A DNA stretch of 64,000 nt. It comes from Rubrivivax sp. (GTDB lineage: Bacteria; Pseudomonadota; Gammaproteobacteria; Burkholderiales; Burkholderiaceae_C). A program made the translations under genes and the position numbers. The notes under the pieces are model-generated. The model ran no database searches. It was not told where the DNA came from and was given only the letters and a program-made list of their open reading frames with translations. Shown here one piece after another: positions 34,979 through 45,353 of the stretch (the stretch's first letter is position 1; every line of letters begins with the position of its first letter). The DNA lies in NCBI GenBank assembly GCA_019635315.1, contig JAHBZT010000003.1, positions 372,001 through 436,000 on the forward strand, in the 5' to 3' direction.

Positions 34979-35908
34979 ATGGCCGTCCGCAGCGCTCAAC
35001 GCCCGCTTGCCGCGCGGGCGCTGCAGCAGGTCGTGCAGCGCCTGCAGCGTGCGGCCGCGCCGCCCTGGCTGCACGGCGAGGTCGCGCGCCGCATGGCCGA
35101 GCGGCTGCCGCTCATCCGCCTGCAACCGCGCCGCATCGTCGACTGGGACGCGTTCGTCGGCGCCGGCCGGCGGCCCCTCGAGGCCGCCTATCCGCGGGCG
35201 CGGATCGTCGCGGTGGAAGGCGACGCGCACCGGCGCGACGCCACCGCGGCCGCGCTGGCCGCGCCCTGGTGGTCGCCGCGGCGCTGGGGCGCGGGTGCCG
35301 GCGAGGCCGTGCTGGCGTCCGAACTGCCGGCTGCTGCCTGCGAGCTGCTGTGGGCCAACATGTCGCTGCACTTCGCGCCCGACCCGCAGGCGGTGATGCG
35401 CCAGTGGCAGCGCGCGATCGCGACCGACGGCTTCCTGATGTTCTCGACGCTGGGCCCGGGCAGCCTGCCCGAGCTGCGCGCCCTGTATGCGGCGCAGGGC
35501 TGGGGCGTGCCGCATGCGCCCTTCGTCGACATGCACGACCTCGGCGACATGCTGCTGGAGGCCGGCTTCGCCGACCCCGTGATGGACCAGGAGATCGTGA
35601 CGCTGACCTGGGCCGACGGCGCGGCCGCGCTGGCCGAGCTGCGCACGCTGGGCGGCAATGCCGATCCGCAGCGCTGCGCCGGCCTGCGCACGCCGCGCTG
35701 GCGGCGGCGGCTCGAGCAGGCGCTGCGGGACGCCGCCGCCGGCCCCGACGGCCGCGTGCGCCTGAGCTTCGAGATCGTCTACGGCCATGCCTTCCGGCCG
35801 CTGGCGCGGCCGCGTGTCGAAGCCGAGACGAGGCTGCCGCTGGACGAGCTTCGTGCGATGGTCCGCACCCGCAGCAGGGACCCGGGCCGCGACCCGAATG
35901 CCCCCTGA
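34979..35908 (+). CDS. BioC-like SAM-dependent methyltransferase
   Basis: The 309-aa protein has an unusual SAM-binding start (RIVDWDAFVGAGRRPL) but the late motifs LLWANMSLHFAPDP and LMFSTLGPGSLPELRALYAA match BioC. BioC methylates malonyl-ACP in biotin synthesis. The first glycine-rich motif deviates from the DxGxGxG consensus, so activity is not certain. TATACT lies 9 nt before the ATG. No other bio gene is in the window. Confidence 0.8.
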   Translation: MAVRSAQRPLAARALQQVVQRLQRAAAPPWLHGEVARRMAERLPLIRLQPRRIVDWDAFVGAGRRPLEAAYPRARIVAVEGDAHRRDATAAALAAPWWSPRRWGAGAGEAVLASELPAAACELLWANMSLHFAPDPQAVMRQWQRAIATDGFLMFSTLGPGSLPELRALYAAQGWGVPHAPFVDMHDLGDMLLEAGFADPVMDQEIVTLTWADGAAALAELRTLGGNADPQRCAGLRTPRWRRRLEQALRDAAAGPDGRVRLSFEIVYGHAFRPLARPRVEAETRLPLDELRAMVRTRSRDPGRDPNAP

Positions 35909-35916
35909 GCCTGCGC

Positions 35917-35922
35917 TAGAAT
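35917..35922 (+). promoter_or_regulatory. Possible -10 element of the cytochrome oxidase operon
   Basis: TAGAAT sits just behind the stop codon of the BioC-like gene and 104 nt before the first gene of the cox operon. No clear -35 hexamer is visible at the right distance. Confidence 0.35.
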
Positions 35923-36026
35923 CCGCCCCGTTTCGTGGCTTGCGCAGACACCGGGGACCGTATGGTGACCCACCACCGTCCCGTCATTGCCGCCCGACCC
36001 CAGACGCGACATCGAGCCGACCCCGG

Positions 36027-36620
36027 ATGACTGCCACGATTGCCTCCAGCCCCTGGCCCCTGCGGCCCGGCAGCGCGTCCGCGCTGCCCTGGCTGTTCGG
36101 GCGCGAGGTGGTGCTGGGCAGCGGGCCGGGCGCGACGCGTGCGCTGCAGTGGCTGCTCAAGCGCAACTGCTCGATCTCGCCGCGCCAGCTGGGCGTGGTG
36201 TACCTGACGCTGTGCCTGGTCTCGCTGGCCATCGGCGGCTTCTTCCTGCTTCAGGGCGCACCGCTGGTGCTGGCCTTCGCCGGGCTGGAGCTGGCGGCCG
36301 TGGGGCTGGCGCTGCTGGTCTTCGCGCGCCATGCCGGCGACCGCGAGGTGCTCACGCTCAGCGGCCGCTCGCTGCAGGTCGAGCAGCACTGGGGCCACCG
36401 CGTGCGCCGCGCCGACTTCGCGGCCGAGTGGGCGACCGTGGAGCCCTCGGCCGGCCAGGGCTCGCTGGTCAAGATCAGCGGCCGCGGCCAGACCGTGCGT
36501 GTCGGCCGCCACCTGCGCCCGGAACTGCGCGCCGCGTTCGCGCGCGAACTGCGCCAGGCGCTGCGCCGGCCGCGCCCGGACGCCGCCGTCCCCGAACCCG
36601 ATACCGATCACCCGAGCTGA
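36027..36620 (+). CDS. DUF2244 membrane protein, first gene of the cox operon
   Basis: The 197-aa protein has two adjacent membrane segments near residues 55-100 and a C-terminal soluble domain with the pattern LTLSGRSLQVEQHWG. This fits DUF2244, an integral membrane family that is regularly encoded upstream of coxB. Its role in oxidase assembly is not established. Its stop is 8 bp before coxB. Confidence 0.85.
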   Translation: MTATIASSPWPLRPGSASALPWLFGREVVLGSGPGATRALQWLLKRNCSISPRQLGVVYLTLCLVSLAIGGFFLLQGAPLVLAFAGLELAAVGLALLVFARHAGDREVLTLSGRSLQVEQHWGHRVRRADFAAEWATVEPSAGQGSLVKISGRGQTVRVGRHLRPELRAAFARELRQALRRPRPDAAVPEPDTDHPS

Positions 36621-36628
36621 CGACGACG

Positions 36629-37801
36629 ATGAAGACGATGCATACGCTGCGCCAGGCCTTCTCCCGCCTTGCCCTGGCCACCGGCGCCTGGGCCGCCACC
36701 GGCCTGGCGCTGGCGCAGGTGAACGACCTGCCGGGGGGGCCGGCGGTCAACCAGCTCAACCTGCACCCGCCGGTGACCCGCATCGCCGAGGAGCAGCACT
36801 GGCTGCACTGGTTCATGCTGATCGTCTGCCTGGTGATCTTCGTCGGCGTGTTCGGGGTCATGTTCTATTCGATCCTCAAGCACCGCAAGTCGGTCGGCCA
36901 CAAGCCGGCCAACTTCCACGAGAGCGTGGCCGTGGAGATCGCCTGGACCGTGGTGCCTTTCATCATCGTCATCGCGATGGGCGCGATGGCCACGCGCACC
37001 GTCGTCGCGATGAAGGACACGACCAACGCCGACCTCACGATCAAGGCCACCGGCTACCAGTGGAAGTGGGGCTACGACTACCTCAAGGGCGAGGGCGAGG
37101 GCATCGCCTTCCTGTCCACGCTGGACGTCAGCCACCGCGTGATGTCCGACAGCGGCCGCCCCGAGGGCGACAACTATCTGCTCAAGGTGGACAACCCGCT
37201 CGTCGTGCCGGTGGACCGCAAGATCCGCATCGTCACCACCGCCAACGACGTGATCCACGCCTGGATGGTGCCCTCGCTGGGCGTCAAGCAGGACGCCATC
37301 CCGGGCTTCGTGCGCGACACCTGGTTCCGCGCCGAGAAGACCGGCGACTTCTACGGCCAGTGCGCCGAGCTGTGCGGCAAGGAGCACGCCTACATGCCGA
37401 TCCATGTCAAGGTGGTCACGCAGGCCGAGTACGCGGCCTGGGTCGACACCAAGACCAAGGAGATGCAGGCCGCCGCCGACGACCCGAGCAAGGTCTGGAC
37501 GCTGGCCGACCTGGTGGCGCGCGGCGAGAAGGTCTACGCCGCCAACTGCGCCGCCTGCCACCGCGCCGACGGCAAGGGCGCCGGCCCGATCAAGGCGCTG
37601 GACGGCAGCGCCATCGTCACCGGCGACCCGGCGGCGCAGATCGCGATCCTGCTCAACGGCGCCGCCAACGGCGCGATGCCGGCCTGGCGCCAGCTCTCGG
37701 ACACCGAGATCGCCGCCGTCGTCACCTACACGAAGAATTCCTGGAGCAACCAGACCGGCAAGCTCGTGCAGCCCGCCGAGATCCTGGCGGCCCGCAAGTG
37801 A
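36629..37801 (+). CDS. coxB: Cytochrome c oxidase subunit II with fused cytochrome c (caa3 type)
   Basis: The 390-aa protein has a signal sequence, two membrane segments (about residues 60-85 and 105-125) and the cupredoxin domain. The CuA ligands are in [18 protein letters not shown]-terminal cytochrome c domain carries CAACHRADG, so the subunit has its own haem, as in caa3 oxidases. It receives electrons from cytochrome c in the periplasm and passes them to subunit I. Confidence 0.97.
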   Translation: MKTMHTLRQAFSRLALATGAWAATGLALAQVNDLPGGPAVNQLNLHPPVTRIAEEQHWLHWFMLIVCLVIFVGVFGVMFYSILKHRKSVGHKPANFHESVAVEIAWTVVPFIIVIAMGAMATRTVVAMKDTTNADLTIKATGYQWKWGYDYLKGEGEGIAFLSTLDVSHRVMSDSGRPEGDNYLLKVDNPLVVPVDRKIRIVTTANDVIHAWMVPSLGVKQDAIPGFVRDTWFRAEKTGDFYGQCAELCGKEHAYMPIHVKVVTQAEYAAWVDTKTKEMQAAADDPSKVWTLADLVARGEKVYAANCAACHRADGKGAGPIKALDGSAIVTGDPAAQIAILLNGAANGAMPAWRQLSDTEIAAVVTYTKNSWSNQTGKLVQPAEILAARK

Positions 37802-37847
37802 TCGTTCCCGGCATCCTCCAAGTCATCGCCTCTCCAAGGACACGCCC

Positions 37848-39470
37848 ATGAGTGCAGTGCTCGACCACCCCGGTCACGGTCACGCCGACGACCACGCCCA
37901 CGGCCACCCGCATGGCTGGCGGCGCTGGCTGTTCGCGACCAACCACAAGGACATCGGCACGATGTACCTGCTGTTCAGCTTCGCGATGCTGATGGTGGGC
38001 GGCGTGCTCGCTTTGGGCATCCGCGCCGAGCTGTTCCAGCCGGGCCTGCAGTACGTGAACCCGGAGCTGTTCAACCAGCTCACCACGATGCACGGGCTGA
38101 TCATGGTCTTCGGCGCCATCATGCCGGCCTTCGTGGGTTTCGCGAACTGGATGATCCCGATGCAGATCGGCGCCGCGGACATGGCCTTCGCGCGCATGAA
38201 CAACCTCAGCTTCTGGCTGCTGATCCCGGCCGCGCTGATGCTGGTGGGTTCGTTCTTCATGCCCGGCGGCGCACCGGCCGCGGGCTGGACGCTCTACGCC
38301 CCGCTGACGCTGCAGATGGGCCCCAGCATGGACGCCGGCATCTTCGCGATGCACATCATGGGCGCCAGCTCGATCATGGGCTCGATCAACATCATCGTGA
38401 CCATCCTGAACATGCGCGCACCCGGCATGACGCTGATGAAGATGCCGCTGTTCTGCTGGACCTGGCTGATCACCGCCTACCTGCTGATCGCGGTGATGCC
38501 GGTGCTGGCCGGCGCGATCACGATGACGCTGACCGACCGCCACTTCGGCACCGCCTTCTTCAACCCCGCGGGCGGCGGCGACCCGGTGATGTACCAGCAC
38601 ATCTTCTGGTTCTTCGGGCACCCCGAGGTCTACATCATGATCCTGCCGGCCTTCGGCATCGTGTCGGCCATCATCCCGGCCTTCGCGCGCAAGCGGCTGT
38701 TCGGCTACACCTCGATGGTGTATGCGACGGCCTCGATCGCGATCCTGTCGTTCATCGTCTGGGCGCACCACATGTACACCACCGGCATGCCGGTGACGGG
38801 GCAGCTGTTCTTCATGTACGCGACGATGCTGATCGCGGTGCCCACCGGCGTGAAGATCTTCAACTGGATCGCCACCATGTGGCGCGGCTCGATGACCTTC
38901 GAGACGCCGATGCTGTGGGCGGTGGGCTTCCTATTCGTCTTCACGATGGGCGGCTTCACCGGGCTCATCCTGGCGATGGCGCCGATCGACATCCAGCTGC
39001 AGGACACCTACTACGTGGTGGCGCACTTCCACTACGTGCTGGTCGCCGGCTCGCTGTTCGCGCTGTTCGCCGGCGTCTACTACTGGGGCCCGAAGTGGAC
39101 CGGCGTGATGTACTCCGAGACGCGCGGCAAGATCCATTTCTGGGGCTCGCTGATCTTCTTCAACATCACCTTCTTCCCGATGCACTTCCTGGGCCTGGCG
39201 GGCATGCCGCGCCGCTATGCCGACTACCCGATGCAGTTCGCTGACTTCAACGCGATCGCCTCGGTGGGCGCCTTCGGCTTCGGGCTGATGCAGGTCTACT
39301 TCTTCGTCTTCGTCGTGCTGCCGTTGATGCGCGGCCAGGGCGAGAAGGCGCCGCAGAAGCCCTGGGAAGCCGCCGAGGGCCTGGAGTGGGAGATTCCGTC
39401 GCCGGCGCCCTGGCACACCTTCGAGACGCCGCCCAAGCTGGACGCCACCGCCACCCGCGTGGTGGGCTGA
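37848..39470 (+). CDS. coxA: Cytochrome c oxidase subunit I
   Basis: The 540-aa protein has twelve hydrophobic segments. Haem a, haem a3 and CuB ligands are recognisable: [22 protein letters not shown] with the cross-linked [18 protein letters not shown] and [13 protein letters not shown]. The N-terminal tail [14 protein letters not shown] is histidine-rich and may bind metal. It contains the oxygen-reducing centre of the enzyme. Confidence 0.98.
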   Translation: MSAVLDHPGHGHADDHAHGHPHGWRRWLFATNHKDIGTMYLLFSFAMLMVGGVLALGIRAELFQPGLQYVNPELFNQLTTMHGLIMVFGAIMPAFVGFANWMIPMQIGAADMAFARMNNLSFWLLIPAALMLVGSFFMPGGAPAAGWTLYAPLTLQMGPSMDAGIFAMHIMGASSIMGSINIIVTILNMRAPGMTLMKMPLFCWTWLITAYLLIAVMPVLAGAITMTLTDRHFGTAFFNPAGGGDPVMYQHIFWFFGHPEVYIMILPAFGIVSAIIPAFARKRLFGYTSMVYATASIAILSFIVWAHHMYTTGMPVTGQLFFMYATMLIAVPTGVKIFNWIATMWRGSMTFETPMLWAVGFLFVFTMGGFTGLILAMAPIDIQLQDTYYVVAHFHYVLVAGSLFALFAGVYYWGPKWTGVMYSETRGKIHFWGSLIFFNITFFPMHFLGLAGMPRRYADYPMQFADFNAIASVGAFGFGLMQVYFFVFVVLPLMRGQGEKAPQKPWEAAEGLEWEIPSPAPWHTFETPPKLDATATRVVG

Positions 39471-39498
39471 GCGCCGGCGGCACACGGACGGCGAGGTG

Positions 39499-39615
39499 AT
39501 GGCCCTGAGCCCGCAGCAACGCAAGGCAAACCTGAGGCTGGCGCTGATCCTGGCGTCGGTGGCGGTGGCCTTCGCGCTGGGCTTCGTCGCCAAGATCGCC
39601 TGGTTCGGAGGCTGA
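39499..39615 (+). CDS. Cytochrome oxidase small assembly protein
   Basis: This 38-aa gene lies between coxA and ctaG. The protein begins MALSPQQRKANLRLALILAS and consists of a short basic N-terminus plus one membrane helix ending KIAWFGG. Tiny single-span proteins of this kind occur at the same place in other Burkholderiales cox operons. Its stop is 4 bp before the ctaG ATG. Confidence 0.8.
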   Translation: MALSPQQRKANLRLALILASVAVAFALGFVAKIAWFGG

Positions 39616-39619
39616 CGCG

Positions 39620-40339
39620 ATGACGCAGACTGCCGCCACGCGCAGCGACAACCGGCGCCTGATGACGCGGCTGCTGGTCATCGTGGCGCTGATGTTCGGA
39701 TTCGGCTGGTCGCTGATCCCGATGTACCGCGCGATCTGCGAGGCGCTGGGCATCAACGTGCTCAGCGTGGCCGAGCTGCGCGTGGCCAGCGGCAGCTGGC
39801 TGCCCACGCGGCGGGCCGCCCAGGCCGCCAACACGCAGGTCGACACCAGCCGGCTCGTGACCATCGAGTTCGACGCCAACGCGCGCGGCCCCTGGGACTT
39901 CAAGCCGGCGCAGCGCTCGCTGCAGGTGCACCCGGGCGAGATGGCCACCGTGATGTACGAGTTCCGCAACGTGCAGAACCGCACGATGGCGGCGCAGGCC
40001 ATCCCCAGCTACGCGCCGATGCAGGCCAGCTCGCACTTCAACAAGCTGGAGTGCTTCTGCTTCAACGAGTACACGCTGGCGCCGGGCGAAAGCCGGCAGT
40101 GGCCGGTCGTCTTCGTCGTCGACCCCAAGCTGCCCAAGGACGTCACGACGATCACGCTGAGCTACACCTTCTTCGAGGTCGGCGGCAAGGTGCCCCCCGC
40201 GCCGGCCGGCACGGTCGGCGCGGCCGGGTCGCTGTCGCCGGCCGGCACCGTCGGCGCGGCCGGGTCGCTCTCACCGGCCGGGGCACTGGGCCGCAGCGCT
40301 GCGGCCGTCGTCCCCGCCGCCCCGGGGGCGCCGACATGA
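39620..40339 (+). CDS. ctaG: CtaG/Cox11 copper chaperone for cytochrome oxidase
   Basis: The 239-aa protein has one N-terminal membrane helix (residues 14-34) and the copper-binding motif KLECFCFNEYTLAPGE. It delivers copper to the CuB site of subunit I. The normal fold ends near FFEVGGKV. The last ~45 residues are an alanine/glycine/proline tail containing a 12-residue duplication (AGTVGAAGSLSP twice), which is unusual. Confidence 0.95.
   Translation: MTQTAATRSDNRRLMTRLLVIVALMFGFGWSLIPMYRAICEALGINVLSVAELRVASGSWLPTRRAAQAANTQVDTSRLVTIEFDANARGPWDFKPAQRSLQVHPGEMATVMYEFRNVQNRTMAAQAIPSYAPMQASSHFNKLECFCFNEYTLAPGESRQWPVVFVVDPKLPKDVTTITLSYTFFEVGGKVPPAPAGTVGAAGSLSPAGTVGAAGSLSPAGALGRSAAAVVPAAPGAPT
40205..40276 (+). 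repeat. 36-bp tandem duplication in ctaG
   Basis: Two adjacent 36-bp units (40205-40240 and 40241-40276) differ at only a few positions and keep the reading frame. They encode AGTVGAAGSLSP twice in the C-terminal tail. Confidence 0.9.
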
Positions 40340-40563
40340 GCGAGCTGCGCGACGCGACGAAGCGCCCGCTGTCGCCCTGGCAGACGCTGCGCGCCGTCGC
40401 CTGGTCGTTCTTCGGCGTGCGCCGCTCGGCCGACTATGCCGACGACGTCGCGAAGCTGAACCCGGTGCACGTGGTCATCGCCGGGCTGGTCGGTGCGGCG
40501 CTGTTCGTGGTCGCGCTGGTGCTGCTGGTGCGCTGGGTGATCGCCAGCGGCGTCGCGGGCTGA
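40336..40563 (+). CDS. DUF2970 small membrane protein
   Basis: The 75-aa protein (MSELRDATKRPLSPWQTLRA) has a short amphipathic N-terminus with WSFFGVRRSADYADDVAKL and one C-terminal membrane helix. This matches DUF2970, found between ctaG and coxC in Burkholderiales. Its ATG overlaps the ctaG stop (ATGA). Function is unknown, but the location implies a role in oxidase assembly. Confidence 0.88.
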   Translation: MSELRDATKRPLSPWQTLRAVAWSFFGVRRSADYADDVAKLNPVHVVIAGLVGAALFVVALVLLVRWVIASGVAG

Positions 40564-40618
40564 ACAAGACAACGATCGACTGACAGAGTTTTTTCGGGAT
40601 CCGAGGAGAACACACGAG

Positions 40619-41503
40619 ATGGCTGCGACCACCCCCGCGGGACAGACCCCGTACTACTTCGTGCCGGCACCGTCGCGCCACCCGGTGCTGGTGGCCTTCG
40701 GCCTGTTCCTGGTCATCTTCGGTGCCGGGCAGTGGGTCAACGGCGCCGGCTGGGCGGCCTGGGTGCTGCTGGCCGGCGTCGTGATCTGGCTGTCGGTGCT
40801 GTACCAGTGGTTCCGCGACGCGATCGCCGAGAGCGAGGGCGGCCTGTACAGCGACCGCATCGACGTCTCGTACCGCTGGAGCATGAGCTGGTTCATCTTC
40901 AGCGAGGTGATGTTCTTCGCCGCCTTCTTCGGCGCGCTGTACTGGGCGCGCGTGCACGCGCTGCCGATGCTGGGCAACCTGGACCACCAGCTGCTGTGGC
41001 CCGACTTCAAGGCGATCTGGCCCAGCGCCGGCGGCGGCGCCACCGCCTCGCCGGCCGGCACGGTGGAGCCGTTCTCGATCATCGGCCCCTGGCCGCTGCC
41101 GACCATCAACACCGCGCTGCTGCTGACCTCGGGTGTCACGCTGACGATCGCGCACCACGCGCTGATCGCCAACCAGCGCAGCAAGACGATCTTCTGGATG
41201 TGGGTGACCGTCGCGCTGGGCGCCACCTTCCTGGCCGTGCAGGGCTACGAGTACATGCACGCTTACCGCGACCTGAACCTCAAGCTCAGCAGCGGCATCT
41301 TCGGCAGCACCTTCTTCATGCTGACCGGCTTCCACGGCTTCCACGTGTTCGTCGGCATGCTGATGCTGCTGTTCATCACGCTGCGGCTGATGAAGGGCCA
41401 CTTCACGCCCAAGCGCCACTTCGGCTTCGAAGGCGCGGCCTGGTACTGGCATTTCGTCGACGTGGTCTGGCTGGGCCTGTACTTCCTCGTGTACTGGCTG
41501 TAG
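40619..41503 (+). CDS. coxC: Cytochrome c oxidase subunit III
   Basis: The 294-aa protein has seven membrane segments. Typical motifs are SEVMFFAAFFGALYWAR, FFMLTGFHGFHVFVGML and AAWYWHFVDVVWLGLYFLVY. Subunit III stabilises the oxidase core. An AGGAGAA ribosome-binding site precedes ATG 40619. A clear terminator follows the gene. Confidence 0.97.
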   Translation: MAATTPAGQTPYYFVPAPSRHPVLVAFGLFLVIFGAGQWVNGAGWAAWVLLAGVVIWLSVLYQWFRDAIAESEGGLYSDRIDVSYRWSMSWFIFSEVMFFAAFFGALYWARVHALPMLGNLDHQLLWPDFKAIWPSAGGGATASPAGTVEPFSIIGPWPLPTINTALLLTSGVTLTIAHHALIANQRSKTIFWMWVTVALGATFLAVQGYEYMHAYRDLNLKLSSGIFGSTFFMLTGFHGFHVFVGMLMLLFITLRLMKGHFTPKRHFGFEGAAWYWHFVDVVWLGLYFLVYWL

Positions 41504-41527
41504 GGCACGCGACCCCGGCGAAGCGAG

Positions 41528-41556
41528 GGCGCCGCTGCGTGCGGCGCCTTCGTCTT
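41528..41556 (+). terminator. Intrinsic terminator after coxC
   Basis: An 8-bp perfect stem (GGCGCCGC / GCGGCGCC) with a 5-nt loop is followed by TTCGTCTTTT. It lies 25 bp after the coxC stop and ends just before the convergent small gene. Confidence 0.8.
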
Positions 41557-41557
41557 T

Positions 41558-41779
41558 TCAGCCCGTCGGCAGCCCGCTCGGCCGCACCCAGCCCATGAAC
41601 CAGGACAGCAGGATCAGCGCGAACAGCGCCACCGACAGCGCCACGCGCAGCGCCAGCGCGCGTGCCATGTGCTTGCTGCGCGCGGCCTCGTCGTCGCCGT
41701 CCTTGCGCAGCATGAAGACGCCGGCACCGGCCAGCGCGCCGAGCACGGCGATCAACAGCAGCACCATCACGGTCTTCAT
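41558..41779 (-). CDS. Twin-transmembrane small protein
   Basis: The 73-aa protein (MKTVMVLLLIAVLGALAGAG) has two membrane helices separated by a charged loop with RKDGDDEAARSKH. Such twin-transmembrane proteins sit opposite to surf1 in many Burkholderiales cox loci. Its start is 33 bp from the divergent surf1 ATG. Function unknown. Confidence 0.85.
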   Translation of the reverse strand: MKTVMVLLLIAVLGALAGAGVFMLRKDGDDEAARSKHMARALALRVALSVALFALILLSWFMGWVRPSGLPTG

Positions 41780-41812
41780 CGCGCCGCATTATCCGCGCCG
41801 GGGGCGGCGAAC

Positions 41813-42571
41813 ATGAGGGCAGGGGCGGCGGCGCCCCCGGCCGGCGCCACGGCGGCGGGCTGGCGGCGCTGGATCGTGCTTGGTGCCGCCGTCGCCGCCT
41901 GCGCGCTGACCGCGCGGCTGGGTGTCTGGCAACTCGACCGCGCGGCGCAGAAGACGGCGCTGCAGGCGGCCCAGGAGCGCCAGCGTGCGCTGCCGCCGCT
42001 GCCCGCGACCGAACTGGCGACCACCGCCGAGGCGGCCAGCGCGCAGCACCACCGCGCCGTGGTGCTCGAGGGCCGCTGGGATGCCGCGCGCACCGTCTAC
42101 CTGGAGAACCGGCAGATGGGTGGCCGTCCCGGCTTCCATGCGCTGACGCCGCTCGTGCTGGCCGACGGCAGCGCGGTCGTCGTGCAGCGCGGCTGGCTGC
42201 CGCGCGACCAGGCCGACCGCACGCGCATCGTCGCCGCGCCGCCGCCGCCGGGGCCGGTGCGGGTGCAGGGCCGCATCGCCCCCGCGCCGGCCCGGTTGTA
42301 CGAGTTCGACGGCGCGGCCGGTGGCCCCATCCGGCAGAATCTCGACCTCGCGGACTTCGCGCGCGAGACCGGTCTCGCGCTGCGGCCGCTGACAGTGGTG
42401 ATGACCGCCGACCCGGCACCGCCCGACGGCCTGCTGCGCGACTGGCCGGTCCCGGCGGCCGACGTGCACAAGCACTACGGCTACGCCTTCCAGTGGTTCT
42501 CGCTCTCGGCGCTCGTCGCCGGCCTGTATGTCTGGTTCCAACTCCTCCGCCCGCGCCGACGCCCTGCCTGA
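41813..42571 (+). CDS. SURF1 family cytochrome oxidase assembly protein
   Basis: The 252-aa protein has one membrane helix at each end and the family patterns ARLGVWQLDRAAQK, VVQRGWLPRD and HYGYAFQWFSLSA. SURF1 helps insert haem a into subunit I. The start at 41813 is fixed by the divergent neighbour. The next gene begins within or directly after its end. Confidence 0.93.
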   Translation: MRAGAAAPPAGATAAGWRRWIVLGAAVAACALTARLGVWQLDRAAQKTALQAAQERQRALPPLPATELATTAEAASAQHHRAVVLEGRWDAARTVYLENRQMGGRPGFHALTPLVLADGSAVVVQRGWLPRDQADRTRIVAAPPPPGPVRVQGRIAPAPARLYEFDGAAGGPIRQNLDLADFARETGLALRPLTVVMTADPAPPDGLLRDWPVPAADVHKHYGYAFQWFSLSALVAGLYVWFQLLRPRRRPA

Positions 42572-42587
42572 GCCCCAGCCGCTGGCG

Positions 42588-43241
42588 ATGACGGTGCACA
42601 GCGTCGACGCGCCGACGCTGGCCGACGAGGACGCCCGCGGCCGCACGCGCCGCGGCCGCGTGCGCATGCTGCTGGTGCTGCTGGCCTGCGCGGCACCGGT
42701 CATCGCGTCCTACTTCACCTACTTCGTGATCCGGCCCAGCGGCAGCTCCACCGCCTACGGCACGCTGATCCTGCCCACGAAGTCGCTGCCCGACCTGGCG
42801 CTGGCCGACCTCGACGGCCGCCCGGTCGCGGCGCGCTCGCTGCGCGGGCAGTGGCTGCTGGTCGCCGTCGGGCCGGCGGCCTGCGACGCCGCCTGCGAGC
42901 AGCGCCTGTTCATGCAGCGCCAGCTGCGCGAGATGCTGGGCCGCGAGCGCGACCGCCTGGACAAGGTCTGGCTGATCACCGACGGCGCGTCGCTGGCCGA
43001 GCCGCTGCGCGCCGCGCTGACGGCCACGCCGGCGGTGACGCTGCTGCGCGCCGACGCCGCGGCGGTGGCGGCCTGGCTGGCGCCGGAGCCCGGCCGCACG
43101 CTGGAGCAGCACCTGTACATCGTCGACCCGATGGGCGAGTGGATGATGCGCGTGCCGGCCGAGCCCGAGCCTTCGCGCGTGAAGCGCGACCTCGACCGGC
43201 TGCTGCGCGCCTCGTCGTCCTGGGACCGCGCGGGGCGCTGA
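42588..43241 (+). CDS. Sco-like thioredoxin-fold membrane protein of the cox cluster
   Basis: From ATG 42588 the protein is 217 aa; ATG 42528, inside surf1, is an alternative. One membrane helix near residues 25-45 is followed by a thioredoxin-like domain. It keeps the spacing CxxxC of Sco proteins (ACDAACEQ) but lacks the [11 protein letters not shown] context of the true Sco gene at 45329. It probably assists oxidase copper or thiol chemistry. The family is usually annotated as a cytochrome oxidase assembly transmembrane protein. Confidence 0.78.
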   Translation: MTVHSVDAPTLADEDARGRTRRGRVRMLLVLLACAAPVIASYFTYFVIRPSGSSTAYGTLILPTKSLPDLALADLDGRPVAARSLRGQWLLVAVGPAACDAACEQRLFMQRQLREMLGRERDRLDKVWLITDGASLAEPLRAALTATPAVTLLRADAAAVAAWLAPEPGRTLEQHLYIVDPMGEWMMRVPAEPEPSRVKRDLDRLLRASSSWDRAGR

Positions 43242-43246
43242 GCGCG

Positions 43247-44407
43247 ATGGACGCCGACACCCAGCCGCTGGTCGACCTGGCGCCGCTCGTCGGCCTGCTG
43301 GCGCTGGCCGCCGTGATCGCGCTGCTGCCGCTGTCGTGGTGGTGGGTGCGCCAGCGCGGCGCCGACACGCGGGCGCGGCTGGCCGCGCTGACCGCGCTGA
43401 CGATGTTCCTGACCTTCGACCTGATCGTCTTCGGCTCCTTCACGCGGCTCACCGACTCCGGCCTGGGCTGCCCGGACTGGCCGGGCTGCTACGGCCAGAT
43501 CAGCCCCTTTGCCGCGCGCGCGGAGATCCGCGCCGCCGAGGCCGCGATGCCGACCGGCCCGGTGACCTGGTCCAAGGCCTGGATCGAGATGATCCACCGC
43601 TACCTGGCGATGACGGTCGGCGTGCTGATCGTCGTGATGACCGTGGTGGCCTGGGCACGCCGGCGCACGCTGCCCTTCTCGCCGTGGTGGCCGACCGCGA
43701 CGCTGGTCTGGGTCATCGTGCAGGGCCTGTTCGGCAAGTACACGGTGACGCTGAAGCTGTACCCGGCCATCGTCACGCTGCACCTGCTGGGCGGGCTGCT
43801 GCTGCTGGCGCTGCTGGCACTGCAGCACGAGGCCTTCCGCAACCGGGCGCTGGCGTTGCCGGCGGCGCTGCGCCGCGGCACGCTGGTGGTGCTGGCGCTG
43901 CTGGTGGCGCAGATCGCGCTCGGCGGCTGGGTCAGCACCAACTATGCGGTGCTGGCCTGCACCGGCTTTCCGCAGTGCAACGGCCAGTGGTGGCCGGCGA
44001 TGGACACGGCCGGCTTCGCGGTCGTCCGCCCGCTGGGCCAGACCGCGGACGGCAGCATGCTCAATTTCGAGGCGCTGGTCGCCATCCACATGGCGCACCG
44101 CATCGGCGCGCTGGTCGCCACCGCGGCGATCGCCTGGCTGGCCTGGCGGCTGTGGCGCAGCGACGGCGCGGTGCTGCGCCGCTTCGGCGCCGGGCTGGCG
44201 CTGCTGGCGGCGCTGCAGGTGGCGAGCGGGCTGTCCAACGTCGTGCTCGGCTGGCCGCTGGCGGCGGCGCTGGCCCATGCCGCCGGCGCCGCGGCGCTGG
44301 TCCTGCTGCTGGTGATGCTGATCGCGCGCGGCGGCCTGATGCGGCTGCAGCCGGGCACGGGCGCGGCGGCTGCTGCAGCGCCGGTCGTGCGTGGGGGCGC
44401 CGCCTAG
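43247..44407 (+). CDS. ctaA: Haem A synthase (COX15/CtaA)
   Basis: The 386-aa protein has eight membrane segments. Conserved motifs are [30 protein letters not shown] and [10 protein letters not shown], containing the haem-ligand histidines. It oxidises haem O to haem A. It starts 5 bp after the preceding gene and is followed by ctaB. Confidence 0.96.
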   Translation: MDADTQPLVDLAPLVGLLALAAVIALLPLSWWWVRQRGADTRARLAALTALTMFLTFDLIVFGSFTRLTDSGLGCPDWPGCYGQISPFAARAEIRAAEAAMPTGPVTWSKAWIEMIHRYLAMTVGVLIVVMTVVAWARRRTLPFSPWWPTATLVWVIVQGLFGKYTVTLKLYPAIVTLHLLGGLLLLALLALQHEAFRNRALALPAALRRGTLVVLALLVAQIALGGWVSTNYAVLACTGFPQCNGQWWPAMDTAGFAVVRPLGQTADGSMLNFEALVAIHMAHRIGALVATAAIAWLAWRLWRSDGAVLRRFGAGLALLAALQVASGLSNVVLGWPLAAALAHAAGAAALVLLLVMLIARGGLMRLQPGTGAAAAAAPVVRGGAA

Positions 44408-44435
44408 AATCATGGCCCCCGAGCTTCCCCCCGCC

Positions 44436-45353
44436 ATGGCCCAGACCCTCGCCGCCGCCCGGCCCGCGACTTCGCGCTGGGCGCAGTTCTACGCGCTGAC
44501 CAAGCCGCGGGTGGTGCAGCTGATCGTCTTCTGCGCGCTGATCGGCATGCTGCTGGCGCAGCCGGGCTGGCCGGACTGGACGCTGGTGCTGGCCGGCACG
44601 GCGGGCATCTGGCTGGTCGCCGGCGCCGCCGCGGCCTTCAACTGCATCGTCGAGCAGCACATCGACCGCCGCATGCAGCGCACGGCCTGGCGGCCGACGG
44701 CCAAGGGCGAACTCGGCGACCTGCACACGCTGGCCTTCGCGGCCGCGCTGTGCGGCGCCGGCTGCGCGATCCTTTGGTGGGCCGTCAATCCGCTCACGAT
44801 GTGGCTGACGCTGGCCACCTTCGTCGGCTACGCGGTCGTCTACACCGTCGTGCTGAAGCCGCTGACGCCGCAGAACATCGTCATCGGCGGCGCATCGGGC
44901 GCGATGCCGCCGGTGCTGGGCTGGGCCGCGATGACCGGCGAGGTGGGCGTGCCGGCGCTGCTGCTGGCGCTGATCATCTTCCTGTGGACGCCGCCGCATT
45001 TCTGGGCGCTGGCGCTGTACCGCGCCGAGGACTACCGCCGCGCCGGCCTGCCGATGCTGCCGGTCACGCATGGCCGCGAATTCACGCAGCTGCAGGTGCT
45101 GCTCTACACCATCGTGCTGTTCGCGGCGACGCTGCTGCCCTTCGTGCTGGGCATGAGCGGCTGGATCTACCTGCTGGCCGCCGCGGTTCTGGGGGGCGCC
45201 TTCGTGCTCCACGCCTGGCAGCTGTGGCGCGAGTACAGCGACGCGCTGGCGCGGCGCACCTTCCGCTTCTCGATCTGGCACCTGTCGCTGCTGTTCGCGG
45301 CGCTGCTGGTCGACCACTACCTGGGGCCATGGCTGTTCGGCGCGCGTTTCTGA
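44436..45353 (+). CDS. ctaB: Protohaem IX farnesyltransferase (haem O synthase)
   Basis: The protein is 305 aa from ATG 44436; ATG 44412 would add 8 residues but lies only 1 nt behind a TAGAAT hexamer. UbiA-family motifs are [15 protein letters not shown] and [12 protein letters not shown], with [12 protein letters not shown]. It converts haem B to haem O, the substrate of CtaA. The sco gene begins inside its 3' end. Confidence 0.95.
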   Translation: MAQTLAAARPATSRWAQFYALTKPRVVQLIVFCALIGMLLAQPGWPDWTLVLAGTAGIWLVAGAAAAFNCIVEQHIDRRMQRTAWRPTAKGELGDLHTLAFAAALCGAGCAILWWAVNPLTMWLTLATFVGYAVVYTVVLKPLTPQNIVIGGASGAMPPVLGWAAMTGEVGVPALLLALIIFLWTPPHFWALALYRAEDYRRAGLPMLPVTHGREFTQLQVLLYTIVLFAATLLPFVLGMSGWIYLLAAAVLGGAFVLHAWQLWREYSDALARRTFRFSIWHLSLLFAALLVDHYLGPWLFGARF

